Notes under the pieces: model-generated
Seen by the model: the letters and a program-made list of their open reading frames with translations, nothing else
The model's database searches: none
Told to the model about the DNA's origin: nothing
Program-made: the position numbers and the translations under genes
Origin: Bemisia tabaci
Taxonomy: Eukaryota; Arthropoda; Insecta; Hemiptera; Aleyrodidae
Direction of reading: 5' to 3'
Assembly (NCBI RefSeq): GCF_918797505.1
Contig: NC_092801.1
Location: 32,812,487-32,876,486, forward strand
Length of the DNA stretch: 64,000 nt
Shown: positions 9,624 through 20,680 of the stretch, piece by piece
Layout of the letters: every line of letters begins with the position of its first letter
Numbering within the stretch: the first letter of the stretch is position 1

Positions 9624-9777
9624 AATGGCACATCGGTGAAAGCGCGCATGTAATCGTCACTATTTAAATGCAATCCGTTGTAACAGTGACCGCCCGCGCC
9701 TTCGAATTTTTCTCCCCTGGTATTCTCACTCCCTTCGCCCCTTATCAAAGGGTGCACCTGCACACTGTACAAGTAAT

Positions 9778-10704
9778 CCCTGGTAAACATTGGCGATAAG
9801 AGCTGCGTTTCAAAATACCATAGAAATTCTTATAGCCGGCTAAAGAAGGCCAAAGAAAATCATACAGCTGGCTGTAGAATGCGGAGAAAATCATACGGCC
9901 GAGCTATACGAAGCGCTAAAAAATTATGCAGCCGGGTTATGGTTCCTATCGCCGGGCTTTACACTTTATCGCCATCAATTATAAAAGGCTATAAGAAATT
10001 GCGTAGAAATGCGTGTGCTTTGGATATCATTAAGTTTGATACGGAACCACCTTAATATTTACAAAACACACATTATATTTTCCTTAAATACATATTTTGT
10101 TTCATCAATTAAAATGAGAATAATCCATACAGGATGTGCAAACATTTCAAAATCATGAGTTGAATAACGATGACTCCGCCAGATTAAATATTATAGCCTA
10201 ACACAAAGCGGAGCTGCGACGCACTGGCGCCTACAAACCTAACAGGGATATACTTCACGCATTGCGCAACGCGTGAAGTATCCCCGTTAGGTTTGTAGGC
10301 GCCAATGCGCGTTTCGCGCTGGCTGCTCGCCGCAGCGTGCCACGGCGCTTGAAGCAACTATTTCACACCAGAGGTATTGCACAGTATCATACGAAACTGA
10401 AGGCGCTCTAATATATTAGGAATGGCAGGCATCCATTAAAAGTACGGAGCTTTCCTCGCAAAATAAATCAAGATACTATACGGCTCAAAAAGAGAGCAGT
10501 AGTCCAAAAACTCACTAAGTCCTAGCATCCGTAATTAGTAACATTTAGCATACACTTTATCGCCTGGTTGTTGCTTAATCGCCATCGGCTATAAAAGGCT
10601 ATAAGGAATTGTGTAGCCGGCTATAGAAGCTACTGGAAATCTTACAGCCGGCTGTAGGTCTATGGTATTTTGGAACACAGATTCTACTGCCAATTTTCAC
10701 CAGG
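9778..10704 (+). mobile_element. Family J element with an internal insertion
   Basis: Ends CCCTGGTAAACATTGGC and GCCAATTTTCACCAGG are inverted repeats; ATAGCCGGCTA-type motifs recur inside. The copy at 19297 is only 332 bp. Here about 540 bp (roughly 10006-10548) is extra, and the J sequence on either side of it (TTACACTTTATCGCC ... AAAGGCTATAAG) is duplicated. The insert holds the K hairpin. Confidence 0.8.
10220..10310. repeat. K-module hairpin, about 40-bp stem and 10-nt loop
   Basis: The left arm (10220-10260) GCACTGGCGCCTACAAACC... and right arm (10271-10310) ...GGTTTGTAGGCGCCAATGC pair almost perfectly around ATTGCGCAAC. Each arm is a K module. The size is precursor-miRNA-like, but repeat origin is the simpler reading. 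Confidence 0.85.
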
Positions 10705-11472
10705 AATGTTCCTTCCCAACTCGCTGGGATCCTGTGAAATGCTTCTGTAACATTCCCGCATTGGCAAAATGAGAGTTTTGCAAAATGTGTAAATCTATGC
10801 GCTGTCTAAAAATTAACCAATTTTCCCGAGTGCTCGAAGCTTTTTCGCGGAAAGATAAAAAGTTTGCCTCAACTAAGAATTGAACTATTTTTAACGTGGT
10901 TGTATTTCGCAAACATGGGAAAAATACGTGGCGACTGAAAATGGAACACCTTCGCAAAAGTAGATACTTTGGCGGAGGAAATTTGACAACATGTAGACGT
11001 TCATGAGTCGTTGTACCTTCACACGCGCCAGAAATGTCGTAACAAAAAAGTTTTCCGCGAACCAAGTTACATCGACCAATAGAGACAACCCCTGGTAAGG
11101 TTGTCAATTTCGATAAACCGCCTGGTCAGCAGGGACAAAAATATGCCAAGAAGGATTACAGAGAAGGCCGCAAGAAACGAAATGACAAAGGAAAGAACAA
11201 TTTCGGTAGAAGATTATTTTTCCGAAGACACGGCGCAGAGACAAAAGAAGATTGATAAATTGCGACATTGCTGGTGTTGCGAGGAAATAATTAAAATTAA
11301 ATGCTCGTCATGGAAATTTTACGGACCAACTTGGCAACATTGCGAAAGAGGATCCCGTTTTATTCGGCTTATTTGTTCAAATCAACGAGGACTCAATCGA
11401 AAGCTTTTGGAAAGTACTTTTCTTCGTCCGACGCACAGGTTGCTAGGATATCGATCATCTTACAGGGCGCGG
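10705..11472. other. Largely single-copy stretch, unassigned
   Basis: No clear element. Around 10988-11035 there is distant resemblance to the right end of family A (AAATTTGACAAC...GTTCATGAG). At 11143-11300 the plus strand is purine-rich and open in two frames (one begins MPRRITEKAARNEM), with no domain I recognise. Confidence 0.35.
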
Positions 11473-11635
11473 CAGTGGCTTGACGTGCTTAGCGATTTAT
11501 AGATTGATCTGCCATTTAAACCTATGGAAAAGGATCGATTGACAAGATGCTCGCAACGAACACCTTAATAATCGATTCTTTACCATAGCTTCAATGGGGA
11601 AATATCGATACTCGATCCTTCACGCCTCGCCACTG
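11473..11635 (+). mobile_element. Family H MITE, copy 2
   Basis: CAGTGGCTTGACGTGC to CACGCCTCGCCACTG, 163 bp. Internal AAACCTATGGAAAAGGATCG, GAACACCTTAATAATCGATTC and ACCATAGCTTCAATGGGG match copy 3 at 48166 and the array at 1.3-2.1 kb. Confidence 0.88.
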
Positions 11636-11682
11636 GGTCGGAGGGTGGGAGGGTTACGTTGCAGAAAATAGACCACATTTCT

Positions 11683-12022
11683 ACACGGAGAAAAAAACTT
11701 CGTGCGTGGGACCCAAAGTTTAGGTCATATGGATCTGGACACTTTAGGTCTAGCTGTCGAGGTTCGGATCACACATCTGAAACTTCAGTTCTTACATCTG
11801 AAGTGCTTCGGTTTTCGCATCCGAAAAATTTTGGTTCTCTCATCCGAAAAACTTCGGTTCTCATATCTGAAGTACTTCCGACGTAAGAACTGAAGTTTCA
11901 GATGTGTGATCCGAACCTCGGCAACTAGACCTAAAGTGTTCAGATACTCGACCCGAAAACTTCAGAGATCCATATGACCTAATCCTCGGGTCCCACGCAC
12001 GAGTTTTTTTCTCCGCGCGTGT
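11683..12022. mobile_element. Family C palindromic element, copy 3
   Basis: TACACGGAGAAAAAAACTTC to TTTTTTTCTCCGCGCG, with GTGGGACCCAAAGTTTAGG and its complement in the arms and repeated CATCTGAAGTACTTC steps at the centre. The left arm lacks about 30 bp present in copy 1 (the CTCTGAAGTTTTCGG part). Confidence 0.9.
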
Positions 12023-13186
12023 AGTAAGAACCGCAATTCCTGGCTTCATTCAGAAACTGCATACATGACCACATTTTCCGGGCTTTTACAGCGGTGATAC
12101 GTGATTTTTTCGTCGTTCAATGTTTTGAGGACGTTCCTATTGTTCCTCCATGGATATCGGCAGCAAGAGTTTGTGTGCTGATTTTCAGAAATTTGAACTG
12201 ATAACTGAGAATTTTTTAATTGTTAAGTAATTGGTAGTTGTTTGATGAATTTAAAAAAAAATCATCGTACTTTCCACCAAAAACTGAACCCAGTTTGGGT
12301 TCACCGTTCAACAATGCAATCCAGGTTCAATCCTTGAGGTCCAGTTACTCGATCAAATTGAGCCATCATATTGGGCCTCTCATTGGTCGCATTTCCGTAC
12401 CATTCCACAGAAAATCCGCACCTTTTTCGCCTTTCCGTACCTTCCTTCCGAAATCCGTGCTTTTTAAGTGTATCGGTACTTTTTCCGCACAGTAGACATA
12501 TTTTTTTCGAGTTCCGAACCAATGAGGTGGTATTAATCACGGACAGCCTCTTTCGCAATCCCTTTCGACAGGAGTGAAAAAAAATCCAAGCTGTTACTAC
12601 GACACATGCAAGTGCCAATTAACGGCGACAGTAGCAAGCTGCTGGACAAGATTAGCGGGAGCTCCGCGCGTGCGTATCGTGCCCAATTAAAAGGGTCGGC
12701 GAAAACTCCCGCACGCGTCTTTTGACGACACGCCATGGTTGGTTAGGTCGCCGCAGGTCGAAGGAGACGCTCCCAGGTCAAATCGGCGGGCCAGGCGTTC
12801 GACTCAGGTGAAATATGTCTGAAAGTTCCTCGAGAAAAGTATGGATTCGATCGAAAAATTGAACCGTGAATCGATTGTCGCCAATATGTTGATAAATGAT
12901 TGACACCCAGTGTCGATGGACACTAATGCGATCAACAAACTTGACTTAGTTTGTCCAAGATTTGTCAGCTTTCACTCGTAAGTACGCTGTTCTCCTCACA
13001 CACGCAAAGTGAGCTTGGGTGACATCTTCTAAAGCCTTCCAAGTTTTTTTGTACATCTTTGAAAATACCTGAAATTTTATCGAAGATAGCTTGAAAGCCC
13101 TTGCCTCTATCAATTTGTCGAAACCCCGAATTCCGAAGTTTTAAAAATTGATTCAAACTAACTCTATTTTATACAGCTCTGTAGGT
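12023..13186. other. Long single-copy stretch, no gene recognised
   Basis: AT-rich to 12620, then a moderately GC-rich patch (12600-12800, with GGTTGGTTAGGTCGCC). The 12370-12490 part is locally repetitive in CCGTACCTT/CCGCACCTTTTTCGCC motifs. Open frames on both strands are short and unrecognised. Confidence 0.4.
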
Positions 13187-13500
13187 AACTTCGTGATTCT
13201 TGAAATTGATAGACCGAGTTGTAGACACTAGACAAAGAGGACAGAGAGAAAATGGAGTGATCTTATTGGTGTAAGCAGGTATTTGCAGTGAACGGAGGCG
13301 GTAAGTAATGGACTGACGAACGGCAATCCATATGAGACCCTGTACATGTGTTCTCATGTTTTCTCTTAAAATTTCTCTTCAATGGTCATAATTTCCCCCT
13401 CAGCCTGTAACAACCACCCGTTTCAACCAATAGGATCTCTCTTTCAACTCTTTAGATTTTCTCTCTGTATCGTTTGTTCATTAACTCTAATAATCAGCCA
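13187..13500. mobile_element. Family P inverted-repeat element, copy 1
   Basis: Left part GAAATTGATAGACCG...GACAAAGAGGACAGAGAG and right part AACAACCACCCGTTTCAACC...AATAATCAGCC are the two inverted arms of a family also seen near 31.0, 42.7, 43.1, 49.2 and 61.0-61.5 kb. The centre (CTTCTCATG...) is not shared. The ends are blurred, so boundaries are approximate. Confidence 0.65.
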
Positions 13501-13511
13501 GCTGGTCAGTT

Positions 13512-13635
13512 GGACGTATTTCTGTCAAACGGAACTATGTGTATTATGACGTGAGCCCTGGTATGCATGTATTCTTATGGGTCGCAGGGCTAATGTCTTA
13601 ATGCGCATATTTCCGTTTGATAGACATACGCGTCC
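13512..13635. mobile_element. Family M palindromic MITE, copy 1
   Basis: GGACGTATTTCTGTCAAAC to GATAGACATACGCGTCC, 124 bp, flanked by AGTT on both sides (13508-13511, 13636-13639). The arms meet around TATGCATGTATTCTTATGGG. It could fold into one long hairpin. Confidence 0.92.
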
Positions 13636-13666
13636 AGTTGACTGTATCTCTCGTGTAGAACAGACA

Positions 13667-13763
13667 GAAAATTCACTGGAATTTGCATGTAAAGCCGCCC
13701 AACCGTTTTCATGTAAAAAATCAAATTGCCTAATTAAATTTGGCAACAGCTGATGCGACTTTC
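13667..13763 (+). repeat. Duplicated right arm of G copy 1
   Basis: GAAAATTCACTGGAATTTGC through GCTGATGCGACTT is identical, as far as I can read, to 13908-14003, 241 bp away. The outer copy stops at the point where the inner one continues into GGTTCCTTTTT, so this is a partial tandem duplication of the G element. Confidence 0.93.
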
Positions 13764-13794
13764 CCATTCCCACTTTCCATTCAGACAACGTTTA

Positions 13795-14022
13795 TAGCAG
13801 AAAGGAACCAAGCCACATCAGCTGTTGCCAAAATAAACTGGGCAAATATGTTTTTACAAGAGGACGTTTGTCCGGATTCCCTTGAAAATTTCAAATCATT
13901 AATTTGAAGAAAATTCACTGGAATTTGCATGTAAAGCCGCCCAACCGTTTTCATGTAAAAAATCAAATTGCCTAATTAAATTTGGCAACAGCTGATGCGA
14001 CTTGGTTCCTTTTTTCTTAACG
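13795..14022. mobile_element. Family G inverted-repeat MITE, copy 1
   Basis: TAGCAGAAAGGAACCAAGCC to CTTGGTTCCTTTTTTCTTAA-CGCGG. Just inside each end are CACATCAGCTGTTGCCAAA and its inverse. About 228 bp, non-coding. Confidence 0.85.
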
Positions 14023-14271
14023 CGGTCAATTTACCCTCGAACCCCCGCACCCGCAGTTTCACCTCTGAAACCGCAAGTTACTTCAGGGTACGATCCGCAT
14101 TCGCTTATGCACAAAAAATTCCGGAAAAACAGCTCCAGCCACTCATGACTTTTTTTTTCAAATGCCGAGTTGGTTTCAGTCGCCTGGAGATGAACTTATT
14201 CCCGAGTTGTATCATTGTACGGAGTTAATGAAGCTTCAACTCGGTTAGTCGAACGGCAGTTTCGAACTCGG

Positions 14272-14873
14272 CGTGCTGTGGAAAAGCGTTGTGTGAACTT
14301 TCGGACGATGCCAAATTAGCTCCAATAATTTTTTTTTTTTTTAAAAAAAAAAAGTTATGAATATTTTTTCTAAATGTATCCAGACACTGAAATATCAAAT
14401 TGCGATTAAAAGGGGTCACTAAACCTCATTTCTTTATTTGGTGTATCGATGGACGCCATATTTTGTGTCAGGACGGCATGCGATATATCGCATCAACTGG
14501 TTCCATTTATTTCAGCTACTCGTCATTTTTCGTCACTTTTGACGTTATAGTTTGAGCGAGAAATTCAAATTTTTCGAATTTCGTTAATCGGAGGTACTGA
14601 AAAAGTACTGAATTTTTCTATCGAAGAGGTTTTGAATCTCTTGGAAATGTACTGAAAAAGTACCGTAAAAGTACTGATTTTTGGCTAGCCTGTTTTAGTA
14701 GGCACCCTGCTCGAAGAAACGTATTCGCAAGCCAAAATGCGTTCATTGTTATAAGTGATCCATTCTCAAAGAAATTTTAAGAAAAATTTCCACGAGTTTG
14801 TAAGAAAATGTGTTTCGTTAGTAGAAACTCGGCAACGTCTGAAGGCTCATACGGCGTTTTTCCTAAGCGCGGG
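14272..14873 (+). mobile_element. Diverged family A MITE with inserted F sequence
   Basis: A worn left end (GCGTGCTGTGGAAAAGCG, then GATGCCAAATTAG) and right end (CGGCAACGTCTGAAGG, GGCGTTTTTCCTAAGCGCG). About 350 bp in the middle is foreign, including an F segment at 14441-14545 (GTATCGATGGACGCCATATT, GCTACTCGTCATTTTTC). Confidence 0.65.
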
Positions 14874-15308
14874 AAAACTGCGCCTCGCGCATTTCGCTAC
14901 GTTTAATTAAATTGCATGATTTTCGCCTTTCTTTTCAATTTGCTTAATTGACTTGCTTCCTAGCCCCGAGAGTAGCGGTTCCTGATGCCTTCCCGCCCCG
15001 AGCAGCACTTAAATTCGCGCTCGCGGTCGCCCGAGCTTTTTAAATAAAACAGTTTTTCCGAGCGGGAATTTAACCGTTTGAGTGGGCTCGAGTCGTTTTC
15101 AGGCGATTTTTGCCCGTGTTTTAACTTATCTCGGCGCCACGGAGGAAAAAAGTCGGTTTTACAAACCCTAACAACACTTTGAAAAGCAAGTTTCTTTGAA
15201 ATACGTGCCTCCTCAATATACTTAGATCTCCCATTTTCTTATATTTATGTAGAGAAAATTAAACACTTATCATCTGATGCCTGCTCATGGGAAATGCAGA
15301 CATGCATT
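14874..15308. other. Mixed GC/AT single-copy patch
   Basis: GC-rich around 14940-15140 with AATTAAATTGCATGAT and GCTTAATTGAC, homeodomain/POU-like motifs. No gene or repeat was recognised. Confidence 0.35.
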
Positions 15309-15563
15309 CTGCCGTGCTAAGGAAAAATGCCGTATGAGCCTTCAGACGTTGCCAAGTTTAATCCAATGAAAATCGAATTTACCGGGAAAATTCCGAAAAT
15401 TATTATCCAAAATTTTCGAACAATTTTGTACACAATTTAATCTAAAATATCTGAAAATTTCAAGGAAAAATATTCATGTGTGTTGTCAAAAGTAAATTTT
15501 TTATCAAGGAAAATTTGGCAACTCTCGAATGTTCATATACGGCGATCTTCCTTAGCACGGCAG
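15309..15563 (+). mobile_element. Family A MITE, copy 6 (intact)
   Basis: CTGCCGTGCTAAGGAA to TTCCTTAGCACGGCAG, 255 bp, with CATT on both flanks (15305-15308, 15564-15567). One of the cleanest copies for defining the family's 4-bp duplication. Confidence 0.97.
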
Positions 15564-16322
15564 CATTGTCCGTCGACCCCTCACGAAAGAACGTAACAAC
15601 GTCTCTGTACTGCCAAATTTTTCATCGCAAATTGCATTTTTAGCAGAAGAATCTTGGAAATTTATCATTAAAAAAATTTTGTTTTTTAGAGAAGACACTT
15701 TTACCAAAAATATCGCAAAATTTTGAAAAAAAAAAACCTATCGCTTCACACCAATTTGTGCACAACGTCACAAGACCCCTTCCCTCACTCACTCTTGACG
15801 TAATTTATGACAGGCCGCCTATGTTAGCCGCGAACTTTCAAACTGTATTTGAACCATGAACATCGCCTCGATGACAAATTAGGCCTCCTCCGGCTGGCAA
15901 GTGCGCAGTTCTCATCCTTCCGAATACGGGATCGTGCCCCGAGAACGGTCGCAAGGCTTCCAAGTTCTCCGCGAATCCCTGGACTGCTCGTGGGGATTTT
16001 GGGGATTCCGGGTGGATTTGGCAAGGTGGTCGGTCGTGGATGATATCTCCGGTGTATCGCACGGGTCGACTCGCCAAGTCGCAGCCTCGTAATTCAGAAG
16101 CCCGATCGACAGGAGCTTCCCGCGCCGCACAAGAGGGAAAGCCAATGAAGAAGTCGGACAAGTTGTGAAGACTTAAAAAATCCTAATCGTTAGGTGAATT
16201 TTCGCGACTGAATTCGGTTATTTTTCGGATGGATAACTGTTGTCTAAGGGAAGTCTAAGGAAGCCCTCAAAATAGCATCATAGAAAGGATAATTTTTGCC
16301 AATCGCGAGTGAAATTTAGCAA
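15564..16322. other. Single-copy stretch with a GC-rich core
   Basis: 15830-16160 is GC-rich; a minus-strand frame of 107 codons and a plus-strand frame of 64 both stay open, which GC content alone can cause. I recognise no domain in either and do not call a gene. Confidence 0.35.
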
Positions 16323-16637
16323 TACACTGAAAACAAATTCTTGAAATATTATTTTGACTTAAAGCGTCGTTTCTCGTCGACAATTTTTTTTTTATTTTTA
16401 GTTAAATCCGTACGGATTCAACAAGCTTGTTTAAGTTAAAAAAGCGTCGTTGTGTTATTGTTAAGTGTAAATTTAAAAAAAAAAAAAAAACGATAACAAA
16501 GCAACGTATCTTTAAATCAGCGAAACTGTCTTTAAAAATCAAATCCGCACGAATTTAACTTTAGAAAAAACAAACTCTATCAACAAGAAACGTTTTAAGT
16601 CGAAATAATATCCCAAGAAAGAAAAATTTCAGTGTCT
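16323..16637. mobile_element. Inverted-repeat element, ACACTGAAAA ends
   Basis: TACACTGAAAACAAATTCTTG and, inverted at the right, CAAGAAAGAAAAATTTCAGTGT; next inward, ATATTATTTTGACTTAAAGC pairs with TTTTAAGTCGAAATAATAT. The interior holds AAGCGTCGT repeats and poly-A/T. About 315 bp; only one copy is in this window. Confidence 0.72.
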
Positions 16638-16644
16638 AACTTCG

Positions 16645-17312
16645 AATATGGAACCTTGCAAGGGATTAATATGGTTTGCCACTACAAAAAGTACGAAATA
16701 CAAAAGAAAATATTTTGCGAGTTTCCTGAATTTTAAGGTGGGTTCCCATAACTTTCCACCTACTTTGCGATCGTCAAAGCCATGGAATTTTTTCTTTACG
16801 TTGAACTGTATGCAGTGTTATATCATTGCAATCCATTTGTAAGGATTCAAATTTCCATTGTATCGATTCATTCTCAAAGTCATACTGCTGCATTTCGCCC
16901 GAAGTGGGCAACAACTGTCCTTTTTAGTTTTTATGTTACTATATGATGGGGCATTTTAAACCTTTCTCAAACAAAACGTAGGTAAAATGTGACCTCCCAA
17001 GGGAAAAAGCTGCTCCAGGGACGATTAATATGAATAAGGTCCATATCACCATTAACAAGCCACTTTTTGCAAACCTTGAGTAAGTACAGTAGTAAAACTT
17101 TGAAAATGGATCCTGTAAAGGAATTTCAATAATTTGACGCTGCAAAGAGTACAGAATACATAAGCAAATATGCCGAGAGTTTTGTAAATTTCAAAGTAAG
17201 TCCGCATTGTTTCGCACCTACCGTAATGTTTGTCAAAATCATAGAATATTTTCTTTTGTATTTTGTGCTTTTCGCAATGGCACATAATTGTAATCCCTCT
17301 TAGGGATCGATT
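16645..17312 (+). repeat. Diverged direct duplication with spacer
   Basis: 16645-16860 (ATGGAACCTTGCAAGGGATT ... AATCCATTTGTAAGGATTC) and 17103-17312 (ATGGATCCTGTAAAGG ... AATCCCTCTTAGGGATCG) align over about 210 bp at perhaps 65-70% identity. Short frames are not shared between them, so I read an old duplication or a dispersed repeat rather than coding sequence. Confidence 0.5.
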
Positions 17313-17324
17313 TCAAAGGCTTGA

Positions 17325-17470
17325 GCGCGCACCGTGGTATACGCACAATGCATGAAGTATCCTACCGACTTGTAAGGCGCTATACTATCCGCCGCGCTCA
17401 CCGTGCTGTACGCGCGATGCATGCAGTATCCTACGATCTTGTAAGGCGCCACTATGCGTGCCGCATCGGC
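17325..17470 (+). repeat. Two K modules in tandem
   Basis: ACAATGCATGAAGTATCC...TTGTAAGGCGC (17343-17382) and GCGATGCATGCAGTATCC...TTGTAAGGCGCC (17413-17452), about 70 bp apart, the same spacing as K modules inside the hAT elements. No hAT ends surround them, so this may be a remnant of a larger element. Confidence 0.75.
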
Positions 17471-17599
17471 CGCACTGTTTTTGACGCGATTATTCGAACT
17501 TGCGGCGTCAGTGGTTTTCAACGTATGATTTTGAAGCTTTTGTAAAGTTTGTTGGAATTATTGATATTTCAAATGATGAAACATTATTTAAAACCCAAC

Positions 17600-17765
17600 T
17601 AATTTTCTATCTAAACGCATGCATTTTAACAGATTAGATAATTTTGTCATATCTCCTCCAATAATCGTTCAACTTATGAACCAAGGGTATCGTCGTGTTC
17701 AGCTCACTTGGTAGCGCCCACATAAACACGGAATTCATCAAATTTTAGACACCTGCAAATTTTCC
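17600..17765 (+). repeat. Dispersed repeat shared with 55.8 kb
   Basis: ACAGATTAGATAATTTTGTC, ACCAAGGGTATCGTCGTGTT and ATTTTAGACACCTGCAAATT are matched in order at 55785-55935. Ends are undefined in both places. Confidence 0.7.
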
Positions 17766-17839
17766 ATTTCGCTGATACAAAACGCTGAGGTTTTAAAAGT
17801 AGTTCCATCGGTTTTCTCGGAAACCGATCTCGTCTCACC

Positions 17840-18058
17840 ACGGCACGTTACACTGTGCGCCACGCCGGAGGAAGAGCCCTTTCAGCAGTGTCATGATGGG
17901 GAGGGCGAAAAGGGGGAGGAGGGGGAGGTTCGCAAATCATCGCTAAACGCGTCCGGGGATGACAGGCCGGCCGCTTCGCGCGCTGAATTTGAAAAGCGCC
18001 GCCGCTGCACTACCTACGTTGCCTCGCTGTTGCTTAAATTTTCAATTTTTACGTCAAA
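17840..18058. other. GC-rich single-copy patch
   Basis: Purine-rich GGGGAGGGCGAAAAGGGGG tract (17895-17930) and CpG-rich sequence to about 18010. No gene recognised. Confidence 0.35.
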
Positions 18059-18569
18059 TGGAGATGTTGCATGTGTAAGGGATTTGCGATTTGACCATTT
18101 ATTCTTATGTAAAAGTTCGCGAGAAACATGATGGTGCAGCCACTGATTTTCTCTGAAATCATCTCCCAAGCTTAAAAAAAACTCTCCAAGTGAGGCCAAA
18201 ATGGAGGGGATATCCCACGCTATCCTGAGAGTCCACCTCTACATCAAAACATAAACTCTCCATGCAAAGATAGGGAGCAAATACATTGACAGGGTTGCCA
18301 CTTTATTTGGGGACTCCAAAACTGAAAACACGGCATCCCTGCTAATGTATTTGCTCCCTATATTTGCATGGGGAGTTTGTTTTGAAGTAGAGGTGGTTCT
18401 CAGGGTAGAGTGGGATATCCCCTCCATTTTGGCCTCACTTTGAGAGCTTTTTTTGAGCTTGGGAGATGATTTCAGAGAAAACCAGTGGCAACATCGTATT
18501 TCTCGCGAACTTTTACATAAGAATTAATGGTCAAATCGCAAATCCCTCACACATGCAACATCTCCATTC
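18059..18569. mobile_element. Family L palindrome, copy 1 (full length)
   Basis: A 511-bp foldback. The arms begin ATGGAGATGTTGCATGTG and end ACATGCAACATCTCCAT; inside each arm are GGCCAAAATGGAGGGGATAT and ATAGGGAGCAAATACATT. The arms meet near GGGGACTCCAAAACTG. Other copies: 21013 (half), 39758 (fragment), 63016 (full). Confidence 0.94.
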
Positions 18570-19296
18570 TCAGAAGTATTTGAAATTTTGAATGGAGACG
18601 ATCTATTTTAGAAACCTCGTGCCATTATTTTACTGAAACTGTAAAATTCACTTTCGAAAGTAAACGCTCAAATTCGCCTAATGATGACAGCTGGTGATAA
18701 CAGGTAATCCCACTTCAATGGTTAAGGAGCATTGCCGCTTATTTGCAAACTGACGATGTTATGGGACGAATATATACTCTATAGTCCCTTGTAAAACTGA
18801 TCACCTCGCTTAACTCAAAGTTAGGTGACTTTTGAACCGGATGAGGTAATGTCTCATAGACGTTCCGGTTGACAGCACCCAAATTTTTAGGTCATTAATT
18901 TTACCGAGGAATTTTAAACCGAGACAAAGGTCTGATTCCCGGATCGCGAGATAAAGGCCAGAAAATAAATGAAAACAAGAAGTTTTGGCTGGAAATACTA
19001 CAACTTTCCTCAGTTGAGTGGAGTATAAATCAATTTACAAATTTAATTACTTACTACTCGGGGTAACCTTTTCAAAACGAGGTAGAGAATGCTGTATCAT
19101 TTGTTTTTGAACAACATTATTCTTCTCGCTTCGAAATAAGGTCAACCAAGTACTAAGATTTTCAATTTTTCAATCGTAATATATATCTCATAAAATTACA
19201 GAAGGTTGTATTGTTTGTAACCGATACGCCTTGGAGTTTCTTTTTTTTTTTTTTTTTTTTTTTGCTCCCGCCTTTTTACCCACGGTTGTATTTGTT
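18570..19296. other. AT-rich single-copy stretch
   Basis: No repeat match except a poly-T run of 23-24 (19240-19263), the kind of tract left beside transposon insertions. No gene recognised. Confidence 0.45.
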
Positions 19297-19628
19297 CCCT
19301 GATAAAAATTGGCTATAGGATCTGTGTTCCAAAATATACCAGAGACCTTTAGGGCCATAGAATTTTGTATAGATTCTATAGCCAGCTATATAATTTCTTA
19401 TAACTTTTATAGCCGATGGTGATTAAGCTGGTCAGGCGAAAAAATGTTTAGCCCGGCGATAGGAAATAAAGCCCGGCTGTATAATTTTTTATCGCTTCGT
19501 ACCGCCCGGTTGTATGATTTTCTTCGCTTTCAATAGCTGGCTATATAAGTATCTATCGCTCTCTATAGCCGGCTAAGAATTTCTTGGGTATTCTGAGATG
19601 CAGCTCTTACAGCCAATTTTTACCAGGG
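19297..19628 (-). mobile_element. Family J element, copy 2 (simple form)
   Basis: CCCTGATAAAAATTGGC to GCCAATTTTTACCAGGG, 332 bp. Inverted ends enclose repeated TATAGCC(A/G)GCTA motifs. The relation to the 927-bp J copy shows that the latter carries an insertion. Confidence 0.88.
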
Positions 19629-19656
19629 TTTAAATTGATTGAAAAACTTTCCATAA

Positions 19657-20223
19657 CTGCCGTGATAGCGAAGAGAGCCGTAAGTGCAACATTTTCGAAA
19701 TCGAGTTTTCTTCAAAATTCGTCTAAACTCTTTTAGATGAAATCACTGAGACAGCTAAAACAGCTAAATTCATCCTAATTTAATGAAAATGAGCATATGA
19801 GAAAGCCGTAAGTGCACAAAAAATTACATAGTTTTTTTTCAAGACAGCCGCAAGTGCATGACAGCCAATGAAAACAGTGCTTTCCAGTAAATTGCCGCCC
19901 TCTTCTGCCAATTTCTAACCTGAAAAATGTGTTTGTTGTGCGTCCAAAACGCAACCACGGAAGCATGCAGAAGATAGCACTTACGGCTGTCTTGCCTAAC
20001 AATAACCTAGCATGAAAATGAAAAATACCCTTTTTATGTAAAGGAAATAAAATCAGTCGATTTTTAATCATCCATACGATTTCTAGGAGTCTTCTGGACG
20101 ATTAGTGGCAATTTGACTAAGAACGGAGGCTTCTTTCAATAAAATGTTCCGGTCAGAAGCTTCTGAGCCCGTTTTATCAAAACTTCATTTTTGTACTTAC
20201 GGCTCTCTTCGCTAACACGGCAG
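19657..20223. mobile_element. A' element: CTGCCGTG ends, 4-bp TSD
   Basis: A 567-bp element with inverted ends of about 33 bp and two mismatches: CTGCCGTGATAGCGAAGAG at the left and CTCTTCGCTAACACGGCAG at the right. The flanks are ATAA on both sides (19653-19656, 20224-20227). The first 8 bases of the ends equal those of family A and the TSD length is the same, so the same transposase probably moved both. The interior has recurring GCCGTAAGTGCA motifs and a 98-codon minus-strand frame of no known family. Confidence 0.92.
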
Positions 20224-20680
20224 ATAATTTACTCATATCTGGACATAGCGTAATAGGTCACTTTGATTTTCAGCTACATAAACACGAATTTTCAAGGGCG
20301 ATTTCACGACGACGCCAAAAGCGCCCCAGCACACGATACCGGTGACAGTGACTTGGAAAGCCACGAGCTGGGCTAATGGGAGGCCGCGTTCGGGCACGCA
20401 TCCCTTATGAGCAGTAGCGGATTGATTGGCAGGGCCGGTCATCGGGGACTCCCCGTTTAATTGGTCTCATTTCGCCAACATCGGGCTCCGGACCCCTGCA
20501 TCGTGTTTTACCCCGACAACGCATCGGATATTCGTGATTGACTCGCGGCGTCAACCGCATCTCTCAACGGCACCGAAACCCACATCCCAATGTCCTCCAT
20601 CACGCTTCTGTCGCGTGGAGGGTCGGGGATCCTGGCCTCAAAGGGATAAACGAAGGAGAAAACTGGATCAATTTTAACAG
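20224..20680. other. GC-moderate single-copy stretch
   Basis: Balanced composition, short open frames on both strands (20233-20442 minus, 20426-20677 plus), none recognised. No repeat match. Confidence 0.4.

Noticed and set aside
11101..11502. 133-codon plus-strand frame (K/R/E-rich start)
   Set aside because: A second frame is equally open in the same purine-rich DNA, the 3' part enters an H element, and no family is recognisable.
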